From contig OV050031.1 in assembly GCA_920105625.2 (NCBI GenBank), positions 46,838,925-46,902,924 on the forward strand: a stretch of DNA of 64,000 bases, read 5' to 3'. The translations under genes were made by a program, and so were the position numbers. Shown piece by piece: positions 33,900-45,018 of the stretch. This DNA is from Clusia tigrina. Taxonomy: Eukaryota; Arthropoda; Insecta; Diptera; Clusiidae. The notes under the pieces were generated by a model. It did not search any database. It saw only the letters and a program-made list of their open reading frames with translations, and was not told the DNA's origin. The stretch's first letter is position 1. Each line of letters begins with the position of its first letter.

Positions 33900-34661
33900 A
33901 TCAACACACATCGTAGGCGCTGCCTAGTCAATCGGATTTGCGGAATCGAAGGCTGCAATGCGAAACACCATCAACTCCTGCATAGAAGCAAAGTCACCAG
34001 TCAACCGACCACAACGAGCGAAGGCGCTGCGTCCATCGCGACCCTGAATTCGCACCACAAGGCTCGCGAAGAGGATAGCTAATTTTTCCGCATACTACCG
34101 GTTCGTATCCATGCTGCGAACAAATTTTTGGATACCTTTGCATTTCTAGATGAAGGGTCATCAGTCACGTTGATTGACGAAGAGGTTTTCAAGTATCTCA
34201 ACTTGAAAGGCGTGCTGGATCCCTTGTGTTTGCGCTGGACCGGGGATAAAACTCGTTCTGAAGAATTTTCCATGCGAACCACATTGAAGGTGGCCAACCC
34301 CCAAAACGATGATCGCTTCACGATGCAAGGGGTTCACACAGTCAAGAACTCCAATGCAAACTGTCCACATGGAGAAAATCATCACGCAATTTCCCTACTT
34401 GGCGGGGTTGCCAATGAAGTCCTACGTAGATGCAAAGCCAACAATTCTCATCGGGTCCAACAACTGGCATCTAGCTGTGCCGCTCAAGATTCGTGAAGGT
34501 GCTTGGAACCAGCCCATAGCCACCAAAACGAGGCTAGGTTGGGCGCTACAAGGTCGTTGCTCAAGTCAGTCAGCAAATTCGTACTTAAACATACACACGT
34601 GTGACTCCACGATATTGTCAAGGAGCACTACAAGCTAGATGCACCATCACCCACACAGCTG
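33900..34661 (+). pseudogene. BEL protease region (DUF1758-like), frameshifted
   Basis: Aspartic protease region of the polyprotein. The frame at 34128-34496 reads FAFLDEGSSVTLIDEE, where LDEGS takes the place of the DTG/DSG active site in this family. Further family blocks follow (a MQTVHMEKIITQFPYL stretch in the neighbouring frame at about 34366, and ILIGSNNWHLAVPL at 34450). At least two frame changes lie between 33900 and 34660. Confidence 0.75.
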
Positions 34662-37364
34662 TTGTCGCACCAAGATAAGCGAGCTATGGAGATCCTCGAT
34701 ACAACTTGTAAGAAGGTGGGCAGCCGATTCGAAACTGGGCTACTCTGGCGCTACGAGCACATCGATATGCCGGAAAGCTACGATACTGCATTGAAACGTA
34801 TGATTTGCTTGGATAGACAATTTCGTAAGGACCCATCGCTGAAGGCAGCAATGCAAAAACAAATCGACAACTTGCTGAATAAAGGCTACGCAAGACGACT
34901 AAGTGACGAGGAGTTGCATGCAAGCACAGATCGCGTCTGGTATCTGCCAATTTTCACCACTAGGATTCCGAATAAGCCTGACAGAGTGCGACTAGTATGG
35001 GACGCAGCCACGAAAACAAAAGGCGTATCATTGAACGACATGCTCCTCAGCGGGCCTGATTTGCGGACTCCACTGGTGGAAGTTCTTCTTGGCTTTCGAC
35101 TTGGGCGAGTGGCGATTTGTGGAGATATCGCCGAAATGTTCCACCAGATAAGCGTGCGTAGCAGTGACATGCATGCTCAAAGATTTTTATGGTGTGAAAA
35201 AGAGGATACGATCGACAGCCCTGGAGTGTACGTCATGCGCGCGCTGACGTTTGGTATAAGCTGCGCCCCATGCATTGCTCATTACGTGCGCAATAAAAAT
35301 GCCGATGAGTTTGCGCAGCAGTTTCCCCGTGCCGTAGACGCGATTAAGAAGCATCACTATGTAGACGACTTTATTGATAACGAGTACAGTGAGCAGGCAG
35401 CGTTGCAATTGGCAGAAACGGTAAGAAAAATACACGGAGCAGCAGGTTTTCATATACGCAACTGGTCTTCAAACTCCACATTCGTGCTAACGCGTTTAAG
35501 CACCGACCACGCGGTAAGCCAGGAACCGGTCGAGCTGAGCACAAACGAGAAGATACTTGGAGTATTTTGGGACCCAAAGAAGGACGTATTCAAGTACGCG
35601 CTGAGGTTTGCCAGGCTGAGAAGGAATGTTTTATCAGACAACGCGATACCCACGAAGCGTGAGCTCCTTCAAGTTTTGATGTCTATATTTGATCCGTTAG
35701 GATTCGTAGCACAATATAGTATTTCACTAAAGATTCTTCTTCAGGAAGTCTGGCGATCGAGCATCGATTGGGATGAAACTCTTCCTGACGAACTGGCTCG
35801 GAAGTGGTGCCAGTGGAAGACGATGCTAAAGCAAATATCCGCGGTTGAAATTCCACGATGCTTCTCACATTCTTTAAATGAAGCTGATGACGTCGAACTA
35901 CATACCTTTGTGGATGCAGGGGAGTATGGCTATGCAGCGGTATGCTACCTGCGAGTTCGATGTGGCAGCAGCATGAATATTTCATTGGTGGCAGCAAAGT
36001 CCAAGGTAACACCACTTAAGCCTGTATCAATTCCACGGCTCGAGCTACAGGCAGCAATCACAGGTGTGCGCCTGGCAAACCAAATACAAAGCGTTCCTCG
36101 ATTACGTATTTGCAGAAAAGTGTTTTGGACTGACTCAGCTACGGTTTTAAAATGGCTCCGCATGGATCCCAGGCAGTTCCAGCAATTCGTCATGTATAGA
36201 GTCGCTGAAATTCTCGAGCACACCAACCCAGACCAGTGGAAGTGGGCCCCATCAACATCTAACCCGGCAGATCTTGCAACAAAATCCGAACCCAAAACGT
36301 CAGATCATTTGTGGTACAATGGACCTGCTTTTTTAATGAATGCTGAAAACGAGTGGCCATATCGCGACGACTTCGGACCCACGAACACCGCCGAAATTAG
36401 ACATCACCTGCTTCACATTCAAAAGATGGATAAACATAAGCTGCCCATCAACGTTAAATATTTTTCATCCTGGCGCCGCTTGTATCGCGCATTAGGGATG
36501 TTCATTCTTTACGTGGAGAAGCTGAGAGCAAGAATCAGATCAGTGAGTGCTCTCCCCGAAAAGCCCACGTTCGAAATGATCCAAGCAGCGAAGACGATCC
36601 TCATCAAGCAAGCGCAACTCAGCGAATATTCCCAAGAAATAATTGTCTTGAAAAGTGGTAAGATTATTGAGAAGAACAGCAAATTAATTTCCTTTAATAT
36701 CTTTCTAGACGATCATGATGTCATTCGTGTTAAAGGGCGCACAGAATTTCTAAATCCACACGACGTGATCGTGCTGCCCAGCAACAGTAACATCACCTAT
36801 CTGATCGTCAAGGAGATGCATGGGAAATATCATCACCTTGCCCATGAGACCATTATTAATGATATTAAGGGTCAATATTTCATACCACGGCTGCGCATGC
36901 TGTATCGTTCTGTTCGAAGCAGCTGCCAACACTGCAAAAATAAAAATGGGATGACGATGACACCTCAAATGGCCGCATTGCCAGCTGCCAGACTTGCGAG
37001 TTTCGAGCGCCCATTCACTTACGTCGGGATTGATTACTTCGGCCCAATGTTTGCTACGGTTGGAAGAAGGCGTGAAAAACGATGGGGCGTTATATTTACC
37101 TGCCTCACGGTTCGAGCGGTGCATATTGAGGTAGCCCACACCTTGGACACTAGCTCCTGCATACTGTGTATTCGTAATTTCGTAGCGCGTCGAGGTGTAC
37201 CAAAAGAAATTTATACGGATAATGGTACAAATTTCAAAGCATCTGCGAAGATTCTGCAAGAAGAGGCCGGGCACGTTGATTATGCGGAAATCGAAGCCAA
37301 GTTTGATGACATCCAATGGAAGTTCAACCCACCTGCCGCATGGGTGGCGGTTGGGAGCGGCTAA
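34662..37364 (+). pseudogene. BEL polymerase: reverse transcriptase, RNase H, integrase (900-residue open frame)
   Basis: Long uninterrupted pol segment. Reverse transcriptase: VWYLPIFTTRIPNKPDRVRL, MFHQISV, catalytic YVDD at residues 233-236. RNase H: FVDAGEYGYAAVCYLR and FWTDSATVLKWL. Integrase: HGKYHHLAHE with CQHCKNK (HHCC zinc finger), VGIDYFGPM (first D) and IYTDNGTNF (second D). The frame is lost at about 37345, just before the catalytic glutamate block, which reads GGGWERLI in the next frame. The amino-terminal part of pol lies before 34662 in another frame. Confidence 0.9.
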
Positions 37365-37887
37365 TCAGATCGATAAAAAACGTTCTAGCGTGTATCCTGA
37401 GCCCAACTTCAACGACGAGACGCTCCGAAGTGCACTGTTCGAGGTCGAATATATAATAAATTCAAGACCGTTGACTTTCGTTTCACTGGAGTCGTGTGAT
37501 GATGAAGCTATCACTCCTAACCATTTATTGCTAGGCTCAACCAACGGTTATAAGCCGATTGGACATGGTGGCGATCTACGACATCGTTATCATCAAACCC
37601 GGATATACGCCGACCGATTTTGGCAAAGGTGGCTAAAGGAGTATACGCCTGAACTAACTCGGCGGCCGAAATGGTATACGAAGCAACCACCTCTAAAGGT
37701 CGGCGACGTCGTGGTCATCGTAGACGACAACCAACCGAGAAACAAGTGGCCAAAGGGTATAGTTCAGGAAGTTGTCATCGCAAAGGATGGCCAGGTACGA
37801 CGAGCTACAGTGAAGACGCAACATGGCTTGCTAGAGCGCCCTGCAATCAAGATAGCTGTCCTAGACGTCGGTAATCAACTGGAGTAA
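37340..37887 (+). pseudogene. BEL integrase end and DUF5641-like domain
   Basis: Continuation of pol in a shifted frame. It has GGGWERLIRS (integrase E), INSRPLTFVSLES, TPNHLLLGS, then the DUF5641-type block RRPKWYTKQPPLKVGDVVVI, RNKWPKGIVQEV and a clean stop at 37885-37887, 31 bases before the 3' LTR. A single small frameshift near 37345 separates it from the rest. Confidence 0.88.
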
Positions 37888-37907
37888 GCGCGTTTGGACT
37901 CGCTTAC

Positions 37908-37918
37908 GAGGGGGAGAA
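37908..37918 (+). other. BEL polypurine tract
   Basis: GAGGGGGAGAA immediately precedes the 3' LTR at 37919; plus-strand primer site. Confidence 0.8.
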
Positions 37919-38337
37919 TGCTACCGCCGAACGGAGTATTTTAAATTATTTGATTTCTATTTTTTCCTACTGGGTGTTTTGCTTATCATAGAATTTTTGA
38001 TATGTTTCTCATTACATATGTATATAGTTTTTTCCCCCCTTTTGTCTATATATTCTATCATACGCATTTATATTTGATAGCCTTGGAATAACTGTTAAAT
38101 ACCGTTTTAAAAAAAATAGCTTACGCGTTTAGAGACTTGGAAGAGTACAGTCAGTTCGCGTTTATATATGGAGAAATAAACAAGAATTTTTAAAGTCGTG
38201 GCAAAAACGGTTTAAAACCTTATTTAAATTTTATGTAATATATAGTTTTACGAATAAAATCTTATTCACTTGAAAATCGACCCTTCTTTTAAAAACTTGT
38301 CGATCGCGGTCTCGGGATTGTGAAACCTCCTTTCACA
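37919..38337 (+). repeat. BEL 3' LTR (419 bp)
   Basis: Starts TGCTACCGCCGAACGGAG, ends CCTCCTTTCACA, followed by CAATT. Same length as the 5' LTR with only scattered substitutions. Confidence 0.9.
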
Positions 38338-38400
38338 CAATTCAAAATTGGGAAAAAGCATTATATAGTTAATATTTGAATATAAAAAAAAGAATTAATT

Positions 38401-38808
38401 TTAATTATTGCTGCTTTTGGGCACATGTCTTTTGATTTTGCGGAACGCTTTTCGCATTGATTTCTCATAGTCTGGATAGATGGTATATGTATTCTTCATT
38501 GCTTCTGTAAAGTAGTGGAAAATTGGTACTTAAAACACCAAAAAATTATTTCAAAATAATTAAAATCTTACGAAACAAATAGTAATTAAAAAGCCTGTAA
38601 CTTTTTAGGGCGATCTTTCCCTTCGACCCGTTCCAATTAGCTTTTAATATGCGCCAACGTTTCGGTTGTATCGACTAAATCTGCAATTAGGACAGTTAAA
38701 AATGTATGCATGTAATATATGTACCTCGAATGCAATCATTTCCATTAAATAAAACATCTTACCCGTGTTTCCTGAATAAACAGGCACAAATTCGAAATTC
38801 TTTCCCAT
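38401..38808 (-). CDS. Candidate three-exon gene inside the CCCAGTAAAA transposon
   Basis: Not recognised with confidence. Proposed exons on the minus strand: 38808-38725 (84 nt), 38674-38572 (103 nt), 38504-38401 (104 nt); total 291 nt, 96 codons plus stop TAA. Introns are 50 and 67 bp, the typical fly size, with GTACAT/TTAG and GTAAG/TTACAG borders, and the phases agree. The start has a good context (CAAGATGG). The product begins MGKNFEFVPVYSGNTG and ends with a basic tail (KSMRKAFRKIKRHVPKSSNN). The FEFVPVYSG start and the basic tail recall FLYWCH-type proteins, but the cysteines of that finger are not present. The BEL insertion lies 63 bp past the stop. It could also be a decayed transposase read through chance splice sites. 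Confidence 0.35.
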
Positions 38809-39207
38809 CTTGCTGGTTATTTCGAGTTTAATTTTAATTTCACTTTTTCACTTCTTGAACTCTTCATTTTGTTGTATCGGGTGTTTCTTCATTACTAAAA
38901 CATAAACTACGCAATAGCTTGCCTCTCAACGAAAGTGCAACTACTTTATGACGGTAAACAATACAAAACACAGAAGAAGCGAGATATTAGCAAAGAACCA
39001 AACAAGAGAAAGAAATGACAAAGGAAAGTGAATGAGAGCTGACAATTTGATCCATTTATATTCGAAAAGGAGTAATAATGGAGCGCTCAGTTATTCCTCC
39101 TTTTTGCGAGCGATCTGAAATATTTTACTGGGTAGTGTGAGAAAGTTTTAAAATTGATGTACTCGTATGTAGTGGTAAAAATACGGTGCACCTCCCTTTA
39201 ACTCTAA

Positions 39208-39929
39208 TGCTGCATACACACGAGGCAACTGTCGAAGCAACGTGTTGATGCAACCTGTTTTTCTTATTCAGTACACACGGGGCAAGCGTTGCAGCAACTT
39301 CATTACTGTGTGTATTTTGTAATCAAACGGACCTACGCGGAAAATAGGCAAATTTTCGAAATGAGTGGAGTACTAAGGGAATTATTATGCAATTATTGTT
39401 TTTGACAAAGTGCTGTATAAATATGAGGAAGAGGAGATGTAACCAAAAAAGAAGAGAAGAATATTATTAAAAAATTGGATTTTAAAGAAAGAAGAATCTT
39501 CTAATTATATATTGTTGAAGGAATTAAAAGAAAATGATCTAAAAGACTTATGAAATTATATGACGATGGACGAAGAAACATTCGAAAAATAGCAGGCCAT
39601 GATAAAATTTAACCAATTTTAATTTGTTTTCAGTTGCCATTTATGTTTGCTTTAAAATTCGCTGTTTTCATATTTTGCTTCACTCCGCGAAAAGCAAAAA
39701 CAACTTCTCGGCACGCTTGTTTACAACGAACTAAGCAAGTAAAAGCAGTAAACAGCAATACACACGAGGCAACCGTTGCGGCAACCATCAAAAAATATCA
39801 AATTATTTTGATATTTCAGGCAACGGTTGATGCAACACGAAATTGAACGAACAACTAAGCTACACACGAGGCAACCGTCGTAGAAACATGCCTTGGTTGC
39901 AGCAACGGTTGCCTCGTGTGTACGCAGCA
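39208..39929. mobile_element. PIF/Harbinger derivative (722 bp) with TAA duplications
   Basis: Left end TGCTGCATACACACGAGGCA, right end reverse complemented TGCTGCGTACACACGAGGCA. TAA directly before (39205-39207) and after (39930-39932). The inside repeats the ACACACGAGGCAACCG motif in both orientations (about 39273, 39762, 39870). Between 39410 and 39600 decayed plus-strand coding reads like the start of a PIF/Harbinger transposase (LKENDLKDL...NYMTMDEETFEK), which supports the superfamily call. Confidence 0.8.
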
Positions 39930-40034
39930 TAACAATCGTAATTCCTCAATTCACTTAACTTCTCAAAAAAAGTTTTTGTTTTATTTTCGCTTTATTTCAT
40001 ACATCTGTCACCATTATATTGACACCTAGTGCAT

Positions 40035-41535
40035 AATAAAATGGTCATGGAATTACCACACATAGCGTTAATACACCCAACGAAATTGTTCAAGGTTATC
40101 CTTCTCTTGGATAATTTTCCGCATAAATGGAAGATATCGCAAATTAGAATGATTCCTAAACCAGGAAAAGATCCAACGCAGGTGTCCTCATATCAGCCCA
40201 TAAGCCTTCTACCCACCCTCTCAAAAATATTTGAAAAATTGCTACTTGGGAAAATTATGCCCTATCTAAATAAAAATGGCAACAGTCCTCATCAATTCGG
40301 ATTTAGAAAAGAGCACGGTACAATAGAGCAGGTGCACCATATAACTAGCGAAATTAGAAGAGCTTTCGAACAGAAGAAATACTGTTCAGCAATATTTCGA
40401 GACATTGCCCAAGCATTCGATAAAGTCTGGCATGAGGGGCTAGTGCACAAGATTAAAAAGTTTCTGCTATACAACATACACAGAGTGCTGGAATATTACT
40501 TAGCGAATAGGAAGTGAAATACAAGCAATTTGTAACCCCCGAATTTCACATATTTGCTGGAGTACCACAAGGGAGTGTGCTTGGTCCTATTCTCTACCTT
40601 ATATATACGTCTGACCTACCAATAAATAACAGCCTAGTTACTTCCACATTTGCTGACGACACAGCTATTTTAAGTACCCATCAAAATCCGCATATCGCCT
40701 CTCGTGACCTAAACGAACACCTTAAAGATGTAGAAATTTGGCTGGCAAACTGGCGTATTAAAGTTAACGAAGCGAAATGTACTCACATAACATTCTCCCT
40801 CAGAACCAGCACCTGTCCAGCTGTGTCACTAAATTACATAAAAATACCACAAGCAACATAAGTGAAGTATTTAGGAATCCATCTTGACCTTAGATTAACT
40901 TGGAGGAAGCACATAGAAGTGAAAAGAACTCAAATGAGACTAAAAGCTAGCTCTCAGAATTGGTTAATCAACAAAAAATCAAAGATGCGCTTGGAATACA
41001 AAGTCCTTTTATACAAAGCTATAATAAAGCCCATATGGACATATGGGGTGCAACTTGGGGTAGTGCGAGCACCTCAAATCTAGAACTTGTCCAAAGAGCA
41101 CAGTCGAAAATCCTAAGAACAATTACCGGCGCACCATGGTTTATCAAGAATAAAAACATTCACAACGATATACATATATCCACTATAAAAGAAGAAATTG
41201 TAGAATTAAGGCAGAAATACCTGAATCGCCTGCAAAATCATCCGAACATACTTGCAAGAAGTCTACTCCAGAAGAATTCTGCTTCACGTCTAAAGAAACC
41301 ATGTTTCTAAACTTATTTACAAACTAATCTGTAATATGTATTTGTATAAAATTTTGTTTCCCTCTTCTTTTTAAAATTATAATTAATTAATATATATGAA
41401 CTAGTAGAACCCAAATAGCTCCAAGCAATAGGCAAAGAGCATATTTAATACATTAGTTTTAAGATTTGATAACTTATTGTTAGTTTCCAATGGAGCAAGA
41501 TACAATAACAAATAAATGGTTTAATTAAAAAAAAA
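40035..41535 (+). mobile_element. 5'-truncated Jockey-like LINE with target duplication
   Basis: Plus-strand LINE tail. Reverse transcriptase from the start: MELPHIALIH, MIPKPGKDPTQVSSYQPISL, HQFGFRKEHGTIEQVHH, AQAFDKVWHEGL. Frame change near 40515, then GVPQGSVLGPILYLIYTSDL, FADDTAIL, NWRIKVNEAKC. A stop at 40859-40861 and a frameshift near 41070 break the end (KYLGIHLDLRLTWRKH; IWTYGVQL). The 3' UTR ends in an A run at 41526-41536. ACCTAGTGCAT at 40024-40034 and ACCTAGTACAT at 41536-41546 form an 11-bp target duplication with one mismatch. Confidence 0.85.
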
Positions 41536-41739
41536 ACCTAGTACATGATTTGACAATTTGTTTGGAAATTAATATAAAAAAACACTGGCCAGCCAAGAAG
41601 TGATACAACAGAAACGATTTACATTAATTATAATAAACAATTCACTATAATTATATTATAACAATTTATGATCAATTATAATAAAAATTATGTTTATTTA
41701 CATTTACATTTATAATACTACTACTAATATGTGTAGGCT

Positions 41740-43430
41740 GGATTTCCTAGTTCATTAGGTCGTTTGGTCGAGTTCTCTTTAACCGGCGCATGGTGGTTTC
41801 TTCTAGATGTAGCAACTTGTTTATTTCTTCGTTGTTATGCCCATGCAGTATATCGTAGTGTTTTGTGGATATCTTTTTTATTTCTTCGTCAATTCTTGTC
41901 ATATTTAGTTTGCGGTGTATGTCTTCATTTGTTGTGTACCAACCACACTTTATTATCACTATTAATATTCTAGATTGCTGTCGTTGAATTTTTGCTATGT
42001 GTGACCGCTTTGCCGTTTCCCATGCTTGGAGTCCGTACGTCCAAATTGGCTTTATAACACACTTGTATAACAGCAACTTGTTATTAATTGTAAGTTTAGA
42101 TTGCTTACCCATTAACCAATATAGTTGCCTAAATTTTTCTTTATTTGTTTCGTTTTTTGTTTGATGTGGTATTGCCAATTTAGCTTTGAGTCCATGTGCA
42201 TACCAAGGTATTTAGTAGTAGGCTCTATTTTTATATCTTTATTGTTTATTTTAATAGGTATTGGGTTAAATTTTGTCTTATCTTCATTAATTTTCAAGCA
42301 CCATTTATCAAACCATTCCTTAACATTCTCTGTGTATATCTGCAGATTTGCAGTCGCAGTATTTAGATTTTAGTCAGATGTTAAGAGGATGGTGTCGGTA
42401 GCAATTGTGGTATTCAGATTTTTGGAAGTGGTATATCTGAGGTAAATATAACATATAGCAGTGGTCCTAAAACACTCCCTTGAGGAACTCGAAGCTATTG
42501 TAAGATGAATAGACGAACACTTTTCATTATATTTGACGTAAAAGTAACGATCACTAAGATAACTTTCAACAATCAAATAGCAGTCAAGTGGCTGCATCGT
42601 CGTCAGTTTATGCAGCAGTCCTTTATGCCATACTTTGCCAAATGCTTTTGCAACGTCTAAGAATACAGCAACGCAGTACCGCTTATATTCTATGTCTGTT
42701 TCAATTTTGTTTGTTATACGGTGTATCTGTTGAATTGTTGAATGTCGTTTTCTGAAGCCGAATTGATGATTTGGTATAATGTTTTTATTGTCAAGGATCT
42801 GGCTAAGTCTGTCATGCCAGTATGTGGGTTCACCTGGGCTTAAAAATTTGCAGTTATTTTTGTTTATAGCATTAATCAGATTTCGTCCTTTTTTTATTGG
42901 TTAGCCTAGATCCACAGCCAGTGTGTTTTGCATTCAGATATCCAGCTGCAATGAATCTTACGCCAAGCGTCTTTATGTAGTCATCATATTGATCCGTCGT
43001 TATTAGGTGTCTGGGGGGACATTAAACTGAGGAGATGAGCATTGTCCCACTTGTATCCTCAATTTGCACAGTAGTGGATTGAATATGAGGTGATGCATAT
43101 GGTTCATTATGTTTTAATATTGAATTTATTATGATAGCTGTCCCACCACGAGCTTTACCATCAGGATGATCTGTCACATAAATTTTATATCCAGGAAATA
43201 CTAAATAGCTTTTGTTCGTAAAATGTGTTTCTGAAACTAGAGCTATATCAATTTTCTTGTCAGACAAAAATTGCTTCAAGTCAAGATAATGTTTTGTTAG
43301 ACCATTTGCATTCCAAGCTACAATTTTTAAACTATTACTAACTGAAAACATCAAATTTTGTTGATAATTTCGCATGTCAATGAACCCCAAGATCCACAAG
43401 TCGAAATATTGCAGTTGCTTTTAAGTAAAA
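41740..43430 (-). pseudogene. Minus-strand Jockey-like LINE with internal deletion
   Basis: ORF2 of another LINE, read on the minus strand. The endonuclease start is at 43399-43022 (LKIVAWNANGL, ALVSETHFT, GGTAIII), followed after a stop by FIAAGYLNAKHTGCGS. At about 42830 the frame passes from the end of the endonuclease (EPTYWHD) into the reverse transcriptase (NHQFGFRKRHSTIQQIHRI), so several hundred codons between the two are deleted. Then VAVFLDVAKAFGKVWHKGL, SYLSDRYFYVKYNEK, a damaged centre and KYLGMHMDSKLNWQYHI at 42215-42165, and IWTYGLQAWETA at 42050-42015. The stop is at 41747. Frame breaks near 42140, 42370 and 42600. Confidence 0.8.
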
Positions 43431-44467
43431 AAATTAATTCGATAAACTAAAAAATTGTTTTCGTCATGCTTAATTTGAAACAATTTCTTTCTCTTAATAT
43501 GCGGCATGGATTACTTTAATCTATGTATGCGGTACTGTGATCTGAAATTTTTTTTACAACCATTGTGTATATACGTAACAAAATGGAATTCCTGAGAAGC
43601 GTTGCTCCACAAGGCAACAGGCCACATTTAATTAGGCTGATTTATGGAACAATGCTACAATTGATTCATTTCTCATAACAAAAGGATGTACTTAAGTAAG
43701 TTAGAAAAATCTATTCAGTTCACAATAATTTTGTCATCAATAAAACTGAAATCAAACACAAAAAAATTAAATAAAGTTTCGAATTTGTAATAAAGGAAAA
43801 CAATAGCACTAAACATCAAAAACATCACAAAACATTTTTAAAAAAATTTAACTTAGTGCATATAAGCGCATCACCTCAAAGCAATGCATAGCAATTTACC
43901 ACAAGTAAATAAATTAATGCTTTATCAATCAACTAAAGCATAGGATCATAAAATCGTATGCTTTGCTTGTTAAAAACGAAACAATTATATATTAAAGTAT
44001 TTTATTTGTTGTATAACAAAGACGGTAAACAAACAATATACTTCAAAGAGAGCATGGAGCATATACATACAAAATTGACGCGATTCAGACTGGGACCAGT
44101 ATAGAAGAAATTTTCCATTATGCTAACTATGCAACACAAAGGCAATCTCAATCCAACATATTTTAGAAGGATACCATACCATCAAAAAAGCCTCTCAATC
44201 TATGAATATTCTATGCTGTATCTGACTTAAGAACATCTTAAAACATCTTAAGTATATTTTTCGAATTTACTCATTTAATAAACTATTAAATATAATAATA
44301 GTTGATTTTTAGTTTTGTTTAAGGTGTTAGCAAGAAACTTGCAGTATAAATAATGTAAAACCATTCTTAATATTCATGTTGAAATTCACTTTAATGCAAC
44401 AATGTTAAATTCCAAGTCGTAGTTAAATATTTCACCACATTTCATTTGCAATATTTACATTTATTGA
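43431..44467. other. AT-rich stretch without recognised features
   Basis: I see no coding matter, inverted repeat or LTR here; only AT-rich unique-looking sequence between the minus-strand LINE and the candidate gene at 44468. Confidence 0.5.
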
Positions 44468-44741
44468 ATGGAAAAATTATTCTTTGAAGGAGCTTGGATA
44501 TACAAGGAAAGTAATTTTTTAATATATTGATATATATTTTATATTTTTGAATTAATATATTTCATTTGTAGATTACTACAGTAATACCGCATACGAAGAA
44601 GTGCCAGAAAAACATTCTATTGTAATTAACAGTTTTTCAAAACCCCACCAAAACAATTCTAACTTTTTCTATTCACTTCCTTTATCATTAGTATATGCAG
44701 TGTGGACTACTGAATGTATATACATTTGTGAATATATGTAA
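44468..44741 (+). CDS. Candidate two-exon small gene (70 residues), unknown
   Basis: Exon 1 44468-44510 starts ATGGAAAAATTATTC; exon 2 44572-44741 ends with TAA. The 61-bp intron starts GTAATTTTTT and ends TTTCATTTGTAG, a normal small fly intron. Phases agree (43 + 170 = 213 nt). The product begins MEKLFFEGAWIYKENYYSNT, then EEVPEKHSIVINSF. AATAAA follows the stop by about 15 bases (44756-44761), fitting a polyadenylation signal. No transposon family is visible around it and no homolog is recognised; the surrounding AT richness means chance is possible. Confidence 0.35.
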
Positions 44742-45018
44742 AAAATTTTTATATTAAATAAAATAATTATGTATTAATAATTTGTGTGTTATAAATTTAT
44801 TTTAATATTGTGATATATATTATTTTTTATTCTTTTTTGTTACATTTTTTTATTATTATAAAAGAAAAAAAGGAACAATCAGAAGAAAAGAGTTTATTAC
44901 TTTATAGTACTTTTTATTAGTAAAATGGAATAATAATAGAATACAGAATAATAATAATAAGAAAAATTTGTATGCGACAATATTCAAATTATTTTATTTC
45001 GTCCAGCTCCATATATAT

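Larger units (their letters stand above)
31744..38337 (+). mobile_element. BEL/Pao LTR retrotransposon, structurally complete
   Basis: 5' LTR 31744-32162 and 3' LTR 37919-38337, both 419 bp and nearly identical. CAATT lies directly before (31739-31743) and after (38338-38342), the 5-bp target duplication expected for BEL/Pao. In order: PHD-finger gag start, DUF1759-type gag, DUF1758-type protease, reverse transcriptase, RNase H, integrase with DUF5641-type end, then the purine tract GAGGGGGAGAA before the 3' LTR. Coding is damaged by a few frameshifts only (about 32620, 33900-34120, 34500-34660, 37345). Primer-binding site not recognised. Confidence 0.93.
31324..39132. mobile_element. DNA transposon with CCCAGTAAAA ends, split by a BEL element
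   Basis: The left end reads CCCAGTAAAAAAATTGATCG and the reverse complement of the right end CCCAGTAAAATATTTCAGAT, then GATCGCTC in both. TA precedes the left (31322-31323) and follows the right end (39133-39134), and CTA/TAG is possible too. Without the 6.6-kb BEL the element is about 1.2 kb. The left arm holds a GAGCGCTC-rich tandem repeat and the right arm a candidate spliced gene on the minus strand (38401-38808). A TA duplication would suggest Tc1/mariner-like, but the possible gene does not look like a mariner transposase, so the superfamily is left open. Confidence 0.65.
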
